Shown: piece by piece, positions 1 to 7,304 of the stretch | Layout of the letters: each line of letters opens with the position of its first letter | Position numbering within the stretch: the stretch's first letter is position 1 | The notes under the pieces: generated by a model | The model's input: the letters and a program-made list of their open reading frames with translations, nothing else | What the model was told of the DNA's origin: nothing | Database searches by the model: none | Source of the DNA: Massilia polaris | Lineage (GTDB): Bacteria; Pseudomonadota; Gammaproteobacteria; Burkholderiales; Burkholderiaceae_D | Direction: 5' to 3' | NCBI RefSeq assembly: GCF_012927275.1 | Contig: NZ_JABBGG010000007.1 | Span: 62,001 to 126,000 of the forward strand | Length of the DNA: 64,000 nt | Translations under genes and position numbers: made by a program

Positions 1-120
1 GACAATGTTGAAACCCAGGAAGCAATGCAGAAGATGGCATCGACCTCCGACAGCAGCGCAGCATCGGGCACCACCAGCCTGGGCGCACTGCTGAAGGCCA
101 AGTTCGACAACAAGAACTAA
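1..120 (+). CDS. rpsA: 30S ribosomal protein S1, C-terminal end (partial)
   Basis: The window opens inside a gene in frame 1; the last 39 codons end in TTSLGALLKAKFDNKN followed by TAA. This is the typical tail of proteobacterial ribosomal protein S1, the large RNA-binding protein of the 30S subunit that helps load structured mRNAs. Only the flexible tail after the last S1 repeat is visible. The call is supported by the next gene being ihfB, since rpsA-ihfB is a conserved pair in beta- and gammaproteobacteria. The gap to ihfB is 18 bases, so the two are probably co-transcribed. Confidence 0.9.
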   Translation, partial: DNVETQEAMQKMASTSDSSAASGTTSLGALLKAKFDNKN

Positions 121-138
121 GACCTTCGGGACTGCCAG

Positions 139-444
139 ATGACCAAGTCCGAGTTGATCAACCGCCTGGCTGAGCGTTACTCTCAGCTGGTGGCCAAGGA
201 TGCGGAGTATGCTGTCAAGACCATTCTCGATGCAATGACCAACGCTTTGGCGACTGGCCAGCGCATCGAGATCCGTGGTTTCGGCAGTTTTGCCCTGAAC
301 AGCAGGCCGCCACGCATTGGACGCAATCCTAAGTCCGGCGACAAGGTGATGGTTCCCGAAAAACGGGTGCCGCACTTCAAGCCAGGCAAACAATTGCGCG
401 AGCGCGTAGACGCGATGGTCGGACAACCGATCATCGAAGATTAA
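139..444 (+). CDS. ihfB: Integration host factor beta subunit
   Basis: A 101-residue protein of the HU/IHF family. IHF is a heterodimer (IhfA/IhfB) that bends DNA sharply at specific sites and serves replication, recombination and promoter architecture. The N-terminal helices (about residues 3-38) form the dimer body. The beta-arm carries GRNPKSG at residues 61-67, with Pro64 where IHF intercalates between bases. Glu44 and Arg46, the specificity residues of the beta subunit, are in place, which favours IhfB over HU. The length matches the family. It follows rpsA closely and ends at an intrinsic terminator. Confidence 0.95.
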   Translation: MTKSELINRLAERYSQLVAKDAEYAVKTILDAMTNALATGQRIEIRGFGSFALNSRPPRIGRNPKSGDKVMVPEKRVPHFKPGKQLRERVDAMVGQPIIED

Positions 445-461
445 GTCGTCTGGCGATACAG

Positions 462-490
462 AAAACGGCGTCCTCGGATGCCGTTTTTTT
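462..490 (+). terminator. Intrinsic terminator after ihfB
   Basis: An AAAACGGC / GCCGTTTT stem with a short loop is followed by a T-run, 17 bases after the ihfB stop. It should end the rpsA-ihfB transcript and separate it from lapAB. Confidence 0.8.
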
Positions 491-540
491 ATGGGTGAAG
501 CATTCGTAGAGCGCAGCCCGTACCGTTATTTCATTGTTAG

Positions 541-640
541 CATGTCGTTCCCGTGGAAACGGGAACCCATGCTGAGTTTGCTAAATTGGCTCAGCATGGA
601 TTACCGCGGGGCCGCCGAGGCGGTCGCGGGAACGACGTTT
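541..640. repeat. Composite palindromic (REP-like) intergenic repeat
   Basis: Between ihfB and lapA lies a nested palindrome. The outer arms are GTCGTTCCCG (544-553) and CGGGAACGAC (627-636), a perfect 10-bp match. Inside is a perfect inverted repeat CCATGCTGAG (567-576) / CTCAGCATGG (590-599). Smaller hairpins CCCGTGGAAACGGG and CCGCCGAGGCGG fill the shoulders. The motif CGTTCCCG...CGGGAACG is of the REP/BIME kind dispersed in many proteobacterial genomes. It may be a mobile palindromic unit moved by a RAYT-type transposase; none is seen here. Confidence 0.7.
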
Positions 641-733
641 TAACTAGACGATTGCGTATCGGCAAGGCTCAATCGCCCCTGCTTATAATGGTAAGATGCC
701 ACACCCGCGAACCCTTCCATTTGGACCCCGCTG

Positions 734-1039
734 ATGAAATTTGTATCCACCATTGTTGGCATTATCCTGTTCGTGCTGTTCTTCGGCTTCGCGCTGAAAA
801 ACACGCAGGAAGTCGACCTGCATTTTTTCCTGAACTATGAACTGCGCGGCCCCCTGGTGCTGATGCTGCTGGCGTTCTTCGTCGCCGGCGCCGCCCTCGG
901 CATCCTCGCCGTCACGCCGACCGTGTTCCGCCATCGCCGCCTCAGCTCGCAGCACCAGAACACCATCGAAGCGCTGCAAAGCGTCGCGCGCACCAGCACC
1001 GTGCAACCGCAGCCGGACAGCGTCAACAACCGGCAATAA
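734..1039 (+). CDS. lapA: LapA family inner-membrane protein (DUF1049)
   Basis: A 101-residue protein with two hydrophobic segments (about residues 2-22 and 41-62) and a basic cytoplasmic tail, the layout of LapA (lipopolysaccharide assembly protein A, DUF1049). The motif LKNTQEVDLHFF after the first helix is typical of the family. LapA works with LapB at the cytoplasmic membrane in LPS assembly and in the control of LpxC stability. It sits 36 bases upstream of lapB in the expected order. No strong Shine-Dalgarno is visible, but the start is fixed by the first helix. Confidence 0.9.
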   Translation: MKFVSTIVGIILFVLFFGFALKNTQEVDLHFFLNYELRGPLVLMLLAFFVAGAALGILAVTPTVFRHRRLSSQHQNTIEALQSVARTSTVQPQPDSVNNRQ

Positions 1040-1075
1040 GCCAGCGGCGCCAATCAAACCAACAAAAAGAATCGC

Positions 1076-2251
1076 ATGGAATTTGAATTCTGGATGCTTC
1101 TTGGCATCCCACTCTTCTTCAGCCTCGGGTGGATCGCCGCCCGCGTCGACATCAGGCAGCTGGTGTCCGAATCGCGCACCCTCCCGCGCGGCTACTTCAA
1201 GGGCCTGAACTTCCTGCTCAACGAGCAGCCCGACAAGGCCATCGACGCCTTCATCGAAATCGTCAAGCTCGACCCCGAGACCGCCGACATGCACTTCGCG
1301 CTCGGCAACCTGTTCCGCCGCCGCGGCGAAGTCGAACGCGCGATACGCGTGCACCAGAACCTGCTCGCCCGCCCCGACCTGCCGCTCGACCAGCAGCACC
1401 ACGCCGGCTACGAGCTTGGCATGGACTACCTGAAGGCCGGCCTGCTGGACCGCGCCGAAGAGACCTTCAACGGCCTCGTGGACTCGCAGTACGGCGTGCA
1501 GGCGCAGCGCGCGCTGCTCGAAATCTACCAGCGCGAAAAAGAATGGAAGCGCGCGATCACCGCGGCCCAGGGCCTGCAGGCATCGGGCGCCGGCACGCGC
1601 CAGAAAGAGATCGCCCAGTTCTACTGCGAACTTGCGCAAGACGCGCTGGTGCACCTGCACACCGATGAAGCGATGGAGCTGCTCGACCAGGCGCTGCACT
1701 CCGATCGCACCAACGTCCGCGCCACCATCCTGATCGGCGACGTCCAGCTGGCCAAGGGCGATGTCGAAGGGGCGCTGATGACGTGGCGCCGCGTCGAACA
1801 GCAAAGCGTGCCGCACGTGGCGCTGGTCGCCACCCGCCTGATGGACGGCTACCGCAAGGTCGGGCGTCCGCAGGAAGGCGTCAACCTGCTCCGCTCCTAC
1901 CTGGCCGAAGCCTCGTCGATCGACCTGATTGAAGTCGTGTTCAAGGCCGTCACCGAACTCGATGGCGCGCAGGCAGCCAAGGACCTCGTGGTCGAAGAAC
2001 TGCGCCGCACGCCGACCTTGCTCGGACTCGACAAGCTGCTGGAAGCCCGCATGATGGACGCGCCGCCCGAACTCTTCGACGAACTCTCGATGGTCAAGAA
2101 CCTCGTGCACGGCTACACCCAGAAGCTCGCGCGCTACCAGTGCAGCCACTGCGGCTTCAAGGCGCGCCAGTTCTACTGGCAGTGCCCGGGCTGCAGCCGC
2201 TGGGACTCGTACCCGCCGCGCCGCACCGAAGAACTCAATGTGATGAACTAA
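1076..2251 (+). CDS. lapB: Lipopolysaccharide assembly protein B (TPR and rubredoxin-like)
   Basis: A 391-residue LapB/YciM homologue. It has an N-terminal membrane anchor (about residues 5-20), a series of TPR repeats (about 45-340), and a C-terminal rubredoxin-type zinc knuckle with CSHCGF and CPGCSRW (about 355-375). All four metal-binding cysteines are present. LapB guides the FtsH protease to LpxC and so sets the rate of lipid A synthesis, and it helps recruit LPS enzymes. Length and domain order match the family (about 389 residues in E. coli). It follows lapA and precedes the heptose kinase, so the run is an LPS cluster. Confidence 0.93.
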   Translation: MEFEFWMLLGIPLFFSLGWIAARVDIRQLVSESRTLPRGYFKGLNFLLNEQPDKAIDAFIEIVKLDPETADMHFALGNLFRRRGEVERAIRVHQNLLARPDLPLDQQHHAGYELGMDYLKAGLLDRAEETFNGLVDSQYGVQAQRALLEIYQREKEWKRAITAAQGLQASGAGTRQKEIAQFYCELAQDALVHLHTDEAMELLDQALHSDRTNVRATILIGDVQLAKGDVEGALMTWRRVEQQSVPHVALVATRLMDGYRKVGRPQEGVNLLRSYLAEASSIDLIEVVFKAVTELDGAQAAKDLVVEELRRTPTLLGLDKLLEARMMDAPPELFDELSMVKNLVHGYTQKLARYQCSHCGFKARQFYWQCPGCSRWDSYPPRRTEELNVMN

Positions 2252-2326
2252 GGTTCGCAATACCACCAACAGAGGGACTGGCCGGCCGGTCCCGCTCCAG
2301 ACACCAGCCACTCCGGTACCAGACAA

Positions 2327-3292
2327 ATGATCAGTCGCCTGCTCTCCGCGGACACCTATCCGCATATCGCCACCCCCAACCTTGAAAACGTCCGCATCCT
2401 CGTGGTCGGCGACGTCATGCTGGACCGCTACTGGTTCGGTGACGTCAGCCGCATCTCGCCGGAAGCGCCGGTGCCGATCGTGCGCATCGAGAAGCGCGAA
2501 GAGCGCCTCGGCGGCGCCGCCAACGTCGCGCGCAACGCCGCCGCGCTGGGCGCCTACGCCGGCCTGCTCGGCGTGGTTGGTGCGGACGAAGCGGGCACGC
2601 AAGTAGAGACGCTGCTGCGCGACTCGCAGATTCACAGCTTCCTGCAGCGCGACGACGCGATTTCGACGATCATCAAGCTGCGCGTGATCGGCCGCCAGCA
2701 GCAGCTGCTGCGCATCGACTTCGAAGAAGCGCCGACCGACACGGTCCTGCGCGACAAGCTCACCCAGTTCAACGCGCTGCTGCCTGACTACAACGTGGTG
2801 ATCCTGTCCGACTACAACAAGGGCAGTCTGGTCAACGTCGCGCAGATGGTGGCAGCGGCGCGCGCGGCTGGCAAGATCGTCATGGTCGACCCGAAAGGCG
2901 AGGACTTCACGCCGTACGCCGGCGCCAGCGTACTCACGCCGAACAAGTCGGAGCTGAAGCGCGTGGTGGGCAGCTGGTCGAGCGAAGAACAGCTGACGAC
3001 CAAGGCGCAGGCGCTGCGTGAAGAACTGCGCCTCGACGCGCTGCTGCTGACGCGATCGGAAGAGGGCATGAGCCTGTACACGGCGGACGAAGTGCTGCAC
3101 GTGCACGCCGACGCGCGCGAGGTGTACGACGTCTCCGGTGCCGGCGACACGGTGATCGCCACGATGGCCGCGATGCTTGGCGCCGGCATGACGATGTCCG
3201 ACGCCATCATGACCGCCAACCGCGCCGGTGGCATCGTCGTCGGCAAGCTTGGCACTGCCACCGTCACCCGCGCCGAGCTCTTCGGCAACTAA
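2327..3292 (+). CDS. hldA: D-glycero-beta-D-manno-heptose-7-phosphate kinase
   Basis: A 321-residue PfkB/ribokinase-family sugar kinase equal to the N-terminal half of E. coli HldE (RfaE domain I). It phosphorylates heptose 7-phosphate at C1 for the LPS inner core. Visible motifs are GDVMLDRYW near the N-terminus, GGAANVARN (substrate-binding loop) and DVSGAGDTV near the C-terminus, which holds the catalytic Asp and anion hole. The adenylyltransferase half is absent, as is usual in betaproteobacteria, where the two activities are separate genes. It lies 75 bases after lapB. In related genomes the epimerase gene hldD often follows; here it does not. Confidence 0.92.
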   Translation: MISRLLSADTYPHIATPNLENVRILVVGDVMLDRYWFGDVSRISPEAPVPIVRIEKREERLGGAANVARNAAALGAYAGLLGVVGADEAGTQVETLLRDSQIHSFLQRDDAISTIIKLRVIGRQQQLLRIDFEEAPTDTVLRDKLTQFNALLPDYNVVILSDYNKGSLVNVAQMVAAARAAGKIVMVDPKGEDFTPYAGASVLTPNKSELKRVVGSWSSEEQLTTKAQALREELRLDALLLTRSEEGMSLYTADEVLHVHADAREVYDVSGAGDTVIATMAAMLGAGMTMSDAIMTANRAGGIVVGKLGTATVTRAELFGN

Positions 3293-3324
3293 GTTTCCCG
3301 GATTCGTCGTCGGGCCCAAGCGCT

Positions 3325-3362
3325 AAAATCGGGGTCCGTCCCCGGGGACGGACCCCGATTTT
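3325..3362. repeat. 38-bp perfect palindrome, copy 1
   Basis: The half-site AAAATCGGGGTCCGTCCCC is followed at once by its exact reverse complement, giving a perfect 38-bp palindrome just after hldA. The core GGGGTCCGTCCCCGGGGAC recurs at 30391 with one mismatch in the second arm. The transcript could fold into a strong hairpin ending in four U residues, so it may act as a terminator for hldA. The second copy suggests a dispersed repeat. Confidence 0.8.
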
Positions 3363-3498
3363 GGAACACCAATTGCGGTAGTGTCGGATCGTTGTTTTTG
3401 ATCAAACGGAAAACGTCAACGGTAAGCCACGCTTGAGCCGTTAAGCGCGAGGGACCGCATCCGCTGTTCCCACTTGACTACTCACGGAGAAAATCAAC

Positions 3499-3846
3499 AT
3501 GATCAAGAAACTGATGCTTGCGGTCGCAACGCTGTGCGCTACGATGGGTTTCGCTTTCGCCCAGGTCGACGTGAACAAGGCCGATAGCGCCGCCCTCGAT
3601 GGCGTCAAGGGCGTTGGCCCGGCAATGTCGAAGGCGATTCTCACCGAGCGCGAAAAAGGCGGCGAGTTCAAGGACTGGGCCGATTTCCAGAAACGCGTCA
3701 AAGGCGTCGGCGACAAGAAGGCAATGAAGCTGTCCGCAGCCGGCCTCCAGGTCAACGGCAAGCCAATGGAGGGCGCCGCCGCCAAGCCAGCCAAGACCTC
3801 GGCCAAGCCGGTGGGCAAGCCTGCCGCCGAGCCCGCAAAGATGTAA
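3499..3846 (+). CDS. comEA: ComEA family helix-hairpin-helix DNA-binding protein
   Basis: A 115-residue exported protein. Residues 1-21 form a signal peptide ending AFA-Q. Residues 22-82 hold two helix-hairpin-helix motifs (VNKADSAALDGVKGVGPAMS and a second with KRVKGVGDKKA), the ComEA-type DNA-binding fold. The tail is a low-complexity AKPAKTSAKP segment. ComEA proteins bind incoming DNA in the periplasm during natural transformation; betaproteobacterial single-domain versions are often annotated this way without proof. The ATG is preceded by ACGGAGAAAATC. Genes for the rest of the uptake apparatus are not adjacent. Confidence 0.85.
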   Translation: MIKKLMLAVATLCATMGFAFAQVDVNKADSAALDGVKGVGPAMSKAILTEREKGGEFKDWADFQKRVKGVGDKKAMKLSAAGLQVNGKPMEGAAAKPAKTSAKPVGKPAAEPAKM

Positions 3847-3878
3847 GCCTGGCCGCCTTCGGGCCGCAGGTCCGGAAA

Positions 3879-3911
3879 GCCCCGCAGGCCCTGCCGCGCG
3901 GGGTTTTTTTT
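3879..3911 (+). terminator. Intrinsic terminator after comEA
   Basis: A CCCCGC...GCGGGG stem is followed by a run of eight T residues, about 30 bases after the comEA stop codon. Confidence 0.8.
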
Positions 3912-3996
3912 GTCTGTATGGACAGCCGAAACGCGGCCGGCCATGAGAAGATACAGCGCTTCTACCGGACAACTGTTTTTAGAAAGAGGACCACCA

Positions 3997-5379
3997 ATGC
4001 CCACCGTTCGTTCCGCTTCCAGCCTGATCGCAGGCGTGCTCGCCATCGCCGCCGGCGCCGCGTCGGCCGCCGCGCCAGCCGCGCCTGACGTCACCGGCCA
4101 CCAGGCGCAGATCGACAAGATCGTCAGCGAGATTTCGCCCCAGCGTATCGAAGGCTATGTGCGCAAGCTGGTCAGCTTCCAGACCCGCCATACGATGTCG
4201 GAAACGGAATCGGACACGGTCGGTATCGGTGCCGCGCGCCGCTGGATCAAGGCCGAGATGGAGCGCTGCGGCGCGCAGTCGGGCGGCCGCTTGCAGGTGG
4301 CCTTCGACAGCCACGTCGCCCCGGTCTCGGCGCGCATCTCGCGTCCGACCGAAATCGTCAACGTCGTCGCGACCTTGCCGGGCAGCCAGCCGCAGTCGAA
4401 GGAGCGCATCTACGTCGTCAGCGGCCACTACGATTCGCGCAATACCGATGTGATGGACGCGAAGGGCGCGGCTCCCGGCGCCAACGACGACGCCTCCGGC
4501 ACCGCCGCCGTGATGGAAATGGCCTGCGTGATGGCGCGCTACCCCTTCGACGCCACGCTGGTGTTCATGACCGTCGCCGCGGAAGAGCAGGGCCTGATCG
4601 GCGCCACCCACTGGGCCGAGCAGGCCGTGCAGAAGAAATTGAACGTGGCCGGCATGTTGACCAACGACATCATCGGCAGCTCGCGCGCGGACGATGGCCG
4701 CATCGACGACAAGCAGGTGCGCCTGTTCGCCGAGAGCATTCCAGCCACCAAGGAAATGAGCGAGACCGTGCGCGCGCTGGTCGCCACCGGCGGCGAGAAC
4801 GATTCGATCTCGCGCCAGCTGGCCCGCCATGTGAAGGAAGTGGGCGAGCGCTACGTGCCTGGCTTCAAGGTGAGCATCGTCCACCGCCGCGACCGCTACC
4901 TGCGCGGCGGCGACCATATGCCGTTCCTGGCGCGCGGTTTCGCGGCGCTGCGTTTCTCCGAACCGAACGAGGATTTCGCGCACCAGCATCAGAACGTGCG
5001 CAAGGAAGGCGCGATGCAGTACGGCGACCTGCCTGAGTTCAACGACTACAACTACATCGCCCGCGTCGCGCGCGTCAATGCGGCGGCGCTCGCTTCGCTG
5101 TCGCTGGCGCCGGCCGCGCCGCAGCAGGTGCAGGTGCGCACCGACAAGCTGGATAACAATTCCACGCTGCTGTGGCTGCCGAATAGCGAGCCGGACCTGG
5201 CCGGCTACCGCATCGTATGGCGTGAAACGACTGCTTCGCAATGGCAGGGCTCGCTGTATGTTGGCAACGTGACCGAGGCAACCGTCCGCCTGTCGAAGGA
5301 CAATTATTTCTTCGGCGTGCAGTCAGTCGACAAGGATGGCAACGCCAGCGTCGCCACCTACCCGGCGCCCCTGCGCTAA
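3997..5379 (+). CDS. Secreted M28-family zinc aminopeptidase
   Basis: A 460-residue exported peptidase. The ATG at 3997 was chosen because it follows AGAAAGAGG and begins a clean signal peptide (residues 1-25, ASA-A); an upstream in-frame ATG at 3910 lies in the preceding terminator. The M28 domain (about 60-370) shows the co-catalytic zinc ligands: His in GHYDSR, Asp in NDDASG, the Glu pair in AAEEQG, Asp in TNDIIG and His in GGDHMPF. The last 85 residues look like a fibronectin type III domain (LLWLPNSEPDLAGYRIVW). It probably releases N-terminal residues from peptides outside the cytoplasm. It lies between comEA and cysM and seems a separate unit. Confidence 0.87.
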   Translation: MPTVRSASSLIAGVLAIAAGAASAAAPAAPDVTGHQAQIDKIVSEISPQRIEGYVRKLVSFQTRHTMSETESDTVGIGAARRWIKAEMERCGAQSGGRLQVAFDSHVAPVSARISRPTEIVNVVATLPGSQPQSKERIYVVSGHYDSRNTDVMDAKGAAPGANDDASGTAAVMEMACVMARYPFDATLVFMTVAAEEQGLIGATHWAEQAVQKKLNVAGMLTNDIIGSSRADDGRIDDKQVRLFAESIPATKEMSETVRALVATGGENDSISRQLARHVKEVGERYVPGFKVSIVHRRDRYLRGGDHMPFLARGFAALRFSEPNEDFAHQHQNVRKEGAMQYGDLPEFNDYNYIARVARVNAAALASLSLAPAAPQQVQVRTDKLDNNSTLLWLPNSEPDLAGYRIVWRETTASQWQGSLYVGNVTEATVRLSKDNYFFGVQSVDKDGNASVATYPAPLR

Positions 5380-5500
5380 GCAGTAAATCCAGGGGAGGTA
5401 CGTGGATGAATCCGCTACTTCCGCTGCCGCTGACCGCCCTCATACGCGGATGCGCGGCGTGCATTAGAATGGCGTTTTGTCCATCTGCAAAAGAGTTCCC

Positions 5501-6403
5501 ATGCCTTACATGACCATCGAAGATACGATCGGCAACACCCCGCTGGTGCAGCTGGTGCGCGTTCCGGGCGCCGAAGCGCGCGAGCGCAACAACATCATCC
5601 TTGGCAAGATGGAAGGCAACAATCCGGCGGGCTCGGTCAAGGACCGCGCCGCGATGTCGATGCTGAAGCGCGCCGAGGAGCGCGGCCAGATCAAGCCGGG
5701 CGATACCTTGATTGAGGCAACCAGCGGCAACACCGGCATCGCGCTGGCGATGGCCGCTGCGATCCGCGGCTACAAGATGCTGTTGCTGATGCCCGATAAC
5801 CTGTCGATCGAGCGCCGCCAGAGCATGGCCGCCTACGGCGCCCAGATCATCCTGACTCCGAAAACCGGCGGCATGGAATATGCGCGCGACATGGCCGACC
5901 AGATGCAGCGCGACGGCAAGGGCATCATCCTGGACCAGTTCGGCAATGCCGACAATCCGCGCGCGCACTACGAAACCACCGGCCCGGAAATCTGGCGCGA
6001 CACCCAAGGCCGTGTCACCCACTTCGTTTCCGCGATGGGCACGACCGGCACCATCATGGGCGTGTCGCAATACCTGAAGGAGCAGAGCGAGGCGGTGCGC
6101 ATCATCGGCGCCCAGCCCGAAGAGGGCTCGTCGATTCCAGGCATCCGCAAATGGCCGGAAGCCTACCTGCCGAAAATCTTCGACAAGGCACGGGTAGACC
6201 AGGTGGAAAGCGTGAGCCAGGCGGCCAGCGAACACATGGCGCGCCGGATGGCGGCGGAAGAGGGAATTTTCTGCGGGATTTCCGCGGCGGGCGCGTGCGA
6301 AATCGCGCTGCGCATTTCACAGACGGTGGAGAACGCCACCATCGTTTTCATCGTCTGCGACCGGGGCGACCGCTACCTGTCGACAGGCGTCTTCCCGGCC
6401 TAG
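5501..6403 (+). CDS. cysM: Cysteine synthase B
   Basis: A 300-residue PLP-dependent enzyme of the CysM type, making cysteine from O-acetylserine and sulfide or thiosulfate. The PLP lysine is in NNPAGSVKDRAA (about residue 47), the substrate loop is TSGNTGIALA, and the phosphate-cup glycines are in MGTTGTIMG. Start MPYMTIEDTIGNTPLVQL aligns with the family N-terminus; an earlier in-frame ATG at 5477 would add eight unrelated residues. The short C-terminus ending STGVFPA is typical of CysM rather than CysK. It lies near mltB, as in other Burkholderiales. Confidence 0.93.
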   Translation: MPYMTIEDTIGNTPLVQLVRVPGAEARERNNIILGKMEGNNPAGSVKDRAAMSMLKRAEERGQIKPGDTLIEATSGNTGIALAMAAAIRGYKMLLLMPDNLSIERRQSMAAYGAQIILTPKTGGMEYARDMADQMQRDGKGIILDQFGNADNPRAHYETTGPEIWRDTQGRVTHFVSAMGTTGTIMGVSQYLKEQSEAVRIIGAQPEEGSSIPGIRKWPEAYLPKIFDKARVDQVESVSQAASEHMARRMAAEEGIFCGISAAGACEIALRISQTVENATIVFIVCDRGDRYLSTGVFPA

Positions 6404-6469
6404 CAAGGCCCGGCCTGACAAGGCCAGCCATGTCCCGCCACGCGGCGGGACAGCATCAACACCGACCGA

Positions 6470-6817
6470 TCAGGACTGCTCGCCGCTCCCACCAGGGGGT
6501 GCGCCTTCTTTTGGCTTGAACTGCTTGTCGCTGATACGGAACTTGTTGCGGCGATCGCCCATCAGGTAGCGCAGGTCGCGGATCGACAGGTCGCTCACTT
6601 CGTGCATGCGAATCAGCAGCGATGCGCCGACCGGCAGGCGGTGATGGCGAATCTTCGAGATGACCGGAGGAGCAACTTCCAGTGCGCGCGACAGTGCTGC
6701 GTCGTTTTTCAGGCGCAGGTTTTCGATCAGGGTGTCCAGCAACCGGTTCGGGTTGTACTGCAGCAGTTCGTCGGAATCCGAATCGCTGTTCATATCAATG
6801 CCAACTTGGTTTGTCAT
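6470..6817 (-). CDS. Small helix-turn-helix-like protein, function unknown
   Basis: A 115-residue protein. Its middle (about residues 25-90) reads as an all-helical, XRE-like DNA-binding fold: LLDTLIENLRLKNDAALSRA, then APPVISKIRHHRLPV as the likely recognition helix. The ends are acidic/low-complexity (SDSDSDELL) and charged (FKPKEGAPPGG). I have seen similar proteins beside cysM/mltB in Oxalobacteraceae but know no experimental role. A good promoter lies upstream at 6932-6960, leaving a leader of about 110 bases. It could be a nucleoid-associated or regulatory protein; that is inference from the fold only. Confidence 0.75.
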   Translation of the reverse strand: MTNQVGIDMNSDSDSDELLQYNPNRLLDTLIENLRLKNDAALSRALEVAPPVISKIRHHRLPVGASLLIRMHEVSDLSIRDLRYLMGDRRNKFRISDKQFKPKEGAPPGGSGEQS

Positions 6818-6931
6818 GATGTTAAAAATTCCTATTGTGAGTTGTGTTGCTTATCAAACACGCGGAGCTCGCTGTAGTTGCGACTACTTCACCATATGAC
6901 GACAGATTCCGTTTGAAACAACTTTTTATAA

Positions 6932-6960
6932 AATATACACAATTGTACAAGTTATTCCAA
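6932..6960 (-). promoter_or_regulatory. Sigma-70-type promoter for the HTH-like gene
   Basis: On the minus strand TTGGAA (6955-6960) and TATATT (6932-6937) are separated by 17 bases, close to the -35/-10 consensus. They lie in the AT-rich stretch upstream of the gene at 6470-6817. Transcription would start near 6925 and leave a long untranslated leader. Confidence 0.55.
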
Positions 6961-7208
6961 TCTTATTCTCGCAAGCAATTAGAGCCGTTCCATATTACTT
7001 GCATATCATGTTGTCTAATCGCAACATAGCCTGAATGCAATTCTCTCACAAACTCACCAAAAAAATAATTGTTTTTCCGGAAAACTTAAGTGTAATGCAA
7101 TCTGGTGGGCAGTGCAGCACATTACCAATAAGACCTGTCGCAAAGGCAACTTTGCGGGGGGTATGCTGAAATGATGACTATTCCTCTAGTGCATCGATGA
7201 CAATGCTG

Positions 7209-7231
7209 CGCATACCCCGTGGGGGTATGCG
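7209..7231. promoter_or_regulatory. Perfect G/C-tract palindrome resembling a CsoR/RcnR-family operator
   Basis: CGCATACCCC, a GTG spacer, then GGGGTATGCG: a perfect 10-bp inverted repeat. The ATACCCC...GGGGTAT core is like operators described for CsoR/RcnR-family metal sensors. A related half GGGGGGTATGC occurs 50 bases upstream at 7155-7166. No metal-transport gene is adjacent, so this may be a relic or simply the end of the mltB transcript. The assignment is by resemblance only. Confidence 0.35.
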
Positions 7232-7304
7232 ACGCGGCACAGGCAGAACAGCGCAACACGGGGGAGTGTTGCAGTTACACTTCATTACAAATCTTTTATG
7301 CCTG

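Larger units (their letters stand above)
6818..7304. other. AT-rich gene-free stretch between the HTH-like gene and mltB
   Basis: No credible gene is seen in these 487 bases. About 6820-7110 is strikingly AT-rich (for example AACTTTTTATAAAATATA) against the GC-rich surroundings. It holds the minus-strand promoter at 6932-6960. Further right are a small hairpin CGCAAA/TTTGCG (7139-7156) followed by G6, and a perfect 10-bp stem at 7209-7231. Confidence 0.7.

Noticed and set aside
553-840. A 95-codon ORF inside the REP-like repeat before lapA
   Set aside because: It spans a palindromic repeat and then runs into lapA out of frame.
683-3319. A very long open frame on the minus strand across lapA, lapB and hldA
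   Set aside because: It is antisense to three well-supported genes, is composed of Arg/His/Asp/Gly-rich sequence typical of GC-rich shadows, and has no family motif.
7139-7166. Cyclic-di-GMP (GEMM) or other known riboswitch
   Set aside because: Only a short CGCAAA/TTTGCG hairpin and a G-run are seen; the conserved aptamer blocks are missing and no gene follows on the plus strand.
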